Below, one piece after another: positions 6,694 to 7,516 of a stretch of 7,516 nt of DNA. A program made the translations under genes and the position numbers. Every line of letters starts with the position of its first letter. Positions within the stretch are counted from its first letter, which is position 1. The notes under the pieces were generated by a model, which was not told the DNA's origin, searched no databases, and saw only the letters and a list, made by a program, of their open reading frames with translations. The DNA comes from J089 sp964535735 (GTDB lineage: Bacteria; Fidelibacterota; Marinisomatia; Marinisomatales; J089): positions 1 to 7,516 of the forward strand of contig CAZHTM010000072.1 in the NCBI GenBank assembly GCA_964535735.1, given 5' to 3'.

Positions 6694-7516
<823 letters not shown>

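Overview
The window looks like a chromosomal segment from a member of the FCB superphylum (Bacteroidetes/Chlorobi/Fibrobacteres relatives). The main reason is that three consecutive proteins end in a type IX secretion system (T9SS) type A C-terminal sorting domain, each with the PNPFNP motif, the YNLLG/YDLLG motif and a basic C-terminus. The style of these domains, moderate GC and the partial 16S rRNA would fit Marinimicrobia (SAR406) or a neighbour such as Ignavibacteria, Calditrichota or KSB1. I could not align the 16S, so the phylum is an inference.

Layout, all on the + strand: (1) 1-2154 is the 3' part of a secreted subtilisin-like (S8) protease carrying an eight-unit FG-GAP/VCBS beta-propeller and a T9SS tail; its 5' end lies outside the window. 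(2) 2284-4338 is a complete secreted protein with sialidase-type Asp-boxes and a T9SS tail, closed by a strong intrinsic terminator at 4347-4375. (3) 4470-5420 is a smaller secreted protein with a possible cohesin-like beta-sandwich and a T9SS tail, preceded by a consensus TATAAT and a nested inverted repeat, and closed by a long UUCG-capped hairpin. (4) 5492-6544 encodes an exported or membrane protein with TPR-like helices and a C-terminal membrane part of the PG-G--Y type. (5) 6545-6693 is an rRNA leader with two candidate promoters and a boxA-like element. (6) 6694-7516 is the first ~820 nt of a 16S rRNA gene that runs off the window.

The first three genes make unrelated secreted proteins that share a sorting signal. 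They are most simply read as cell-surface or released proteins that use the same T9SS machine, encoded elsewhere, for outer-membrane passage and anchoring. Terminators between them suggest mostly separate transcription units, not one operon. The fourth gene is probably cell-envelope associated but its role is unknown. I see no mobile element, CRISPR array, tRNA or phage gene, and no clear evidence of an undescribed multi-gene system. The oddest local structures are the hairpin that overlaps the translation start region of the fourth gene and the two propeller blades that have lost their calcium loops.
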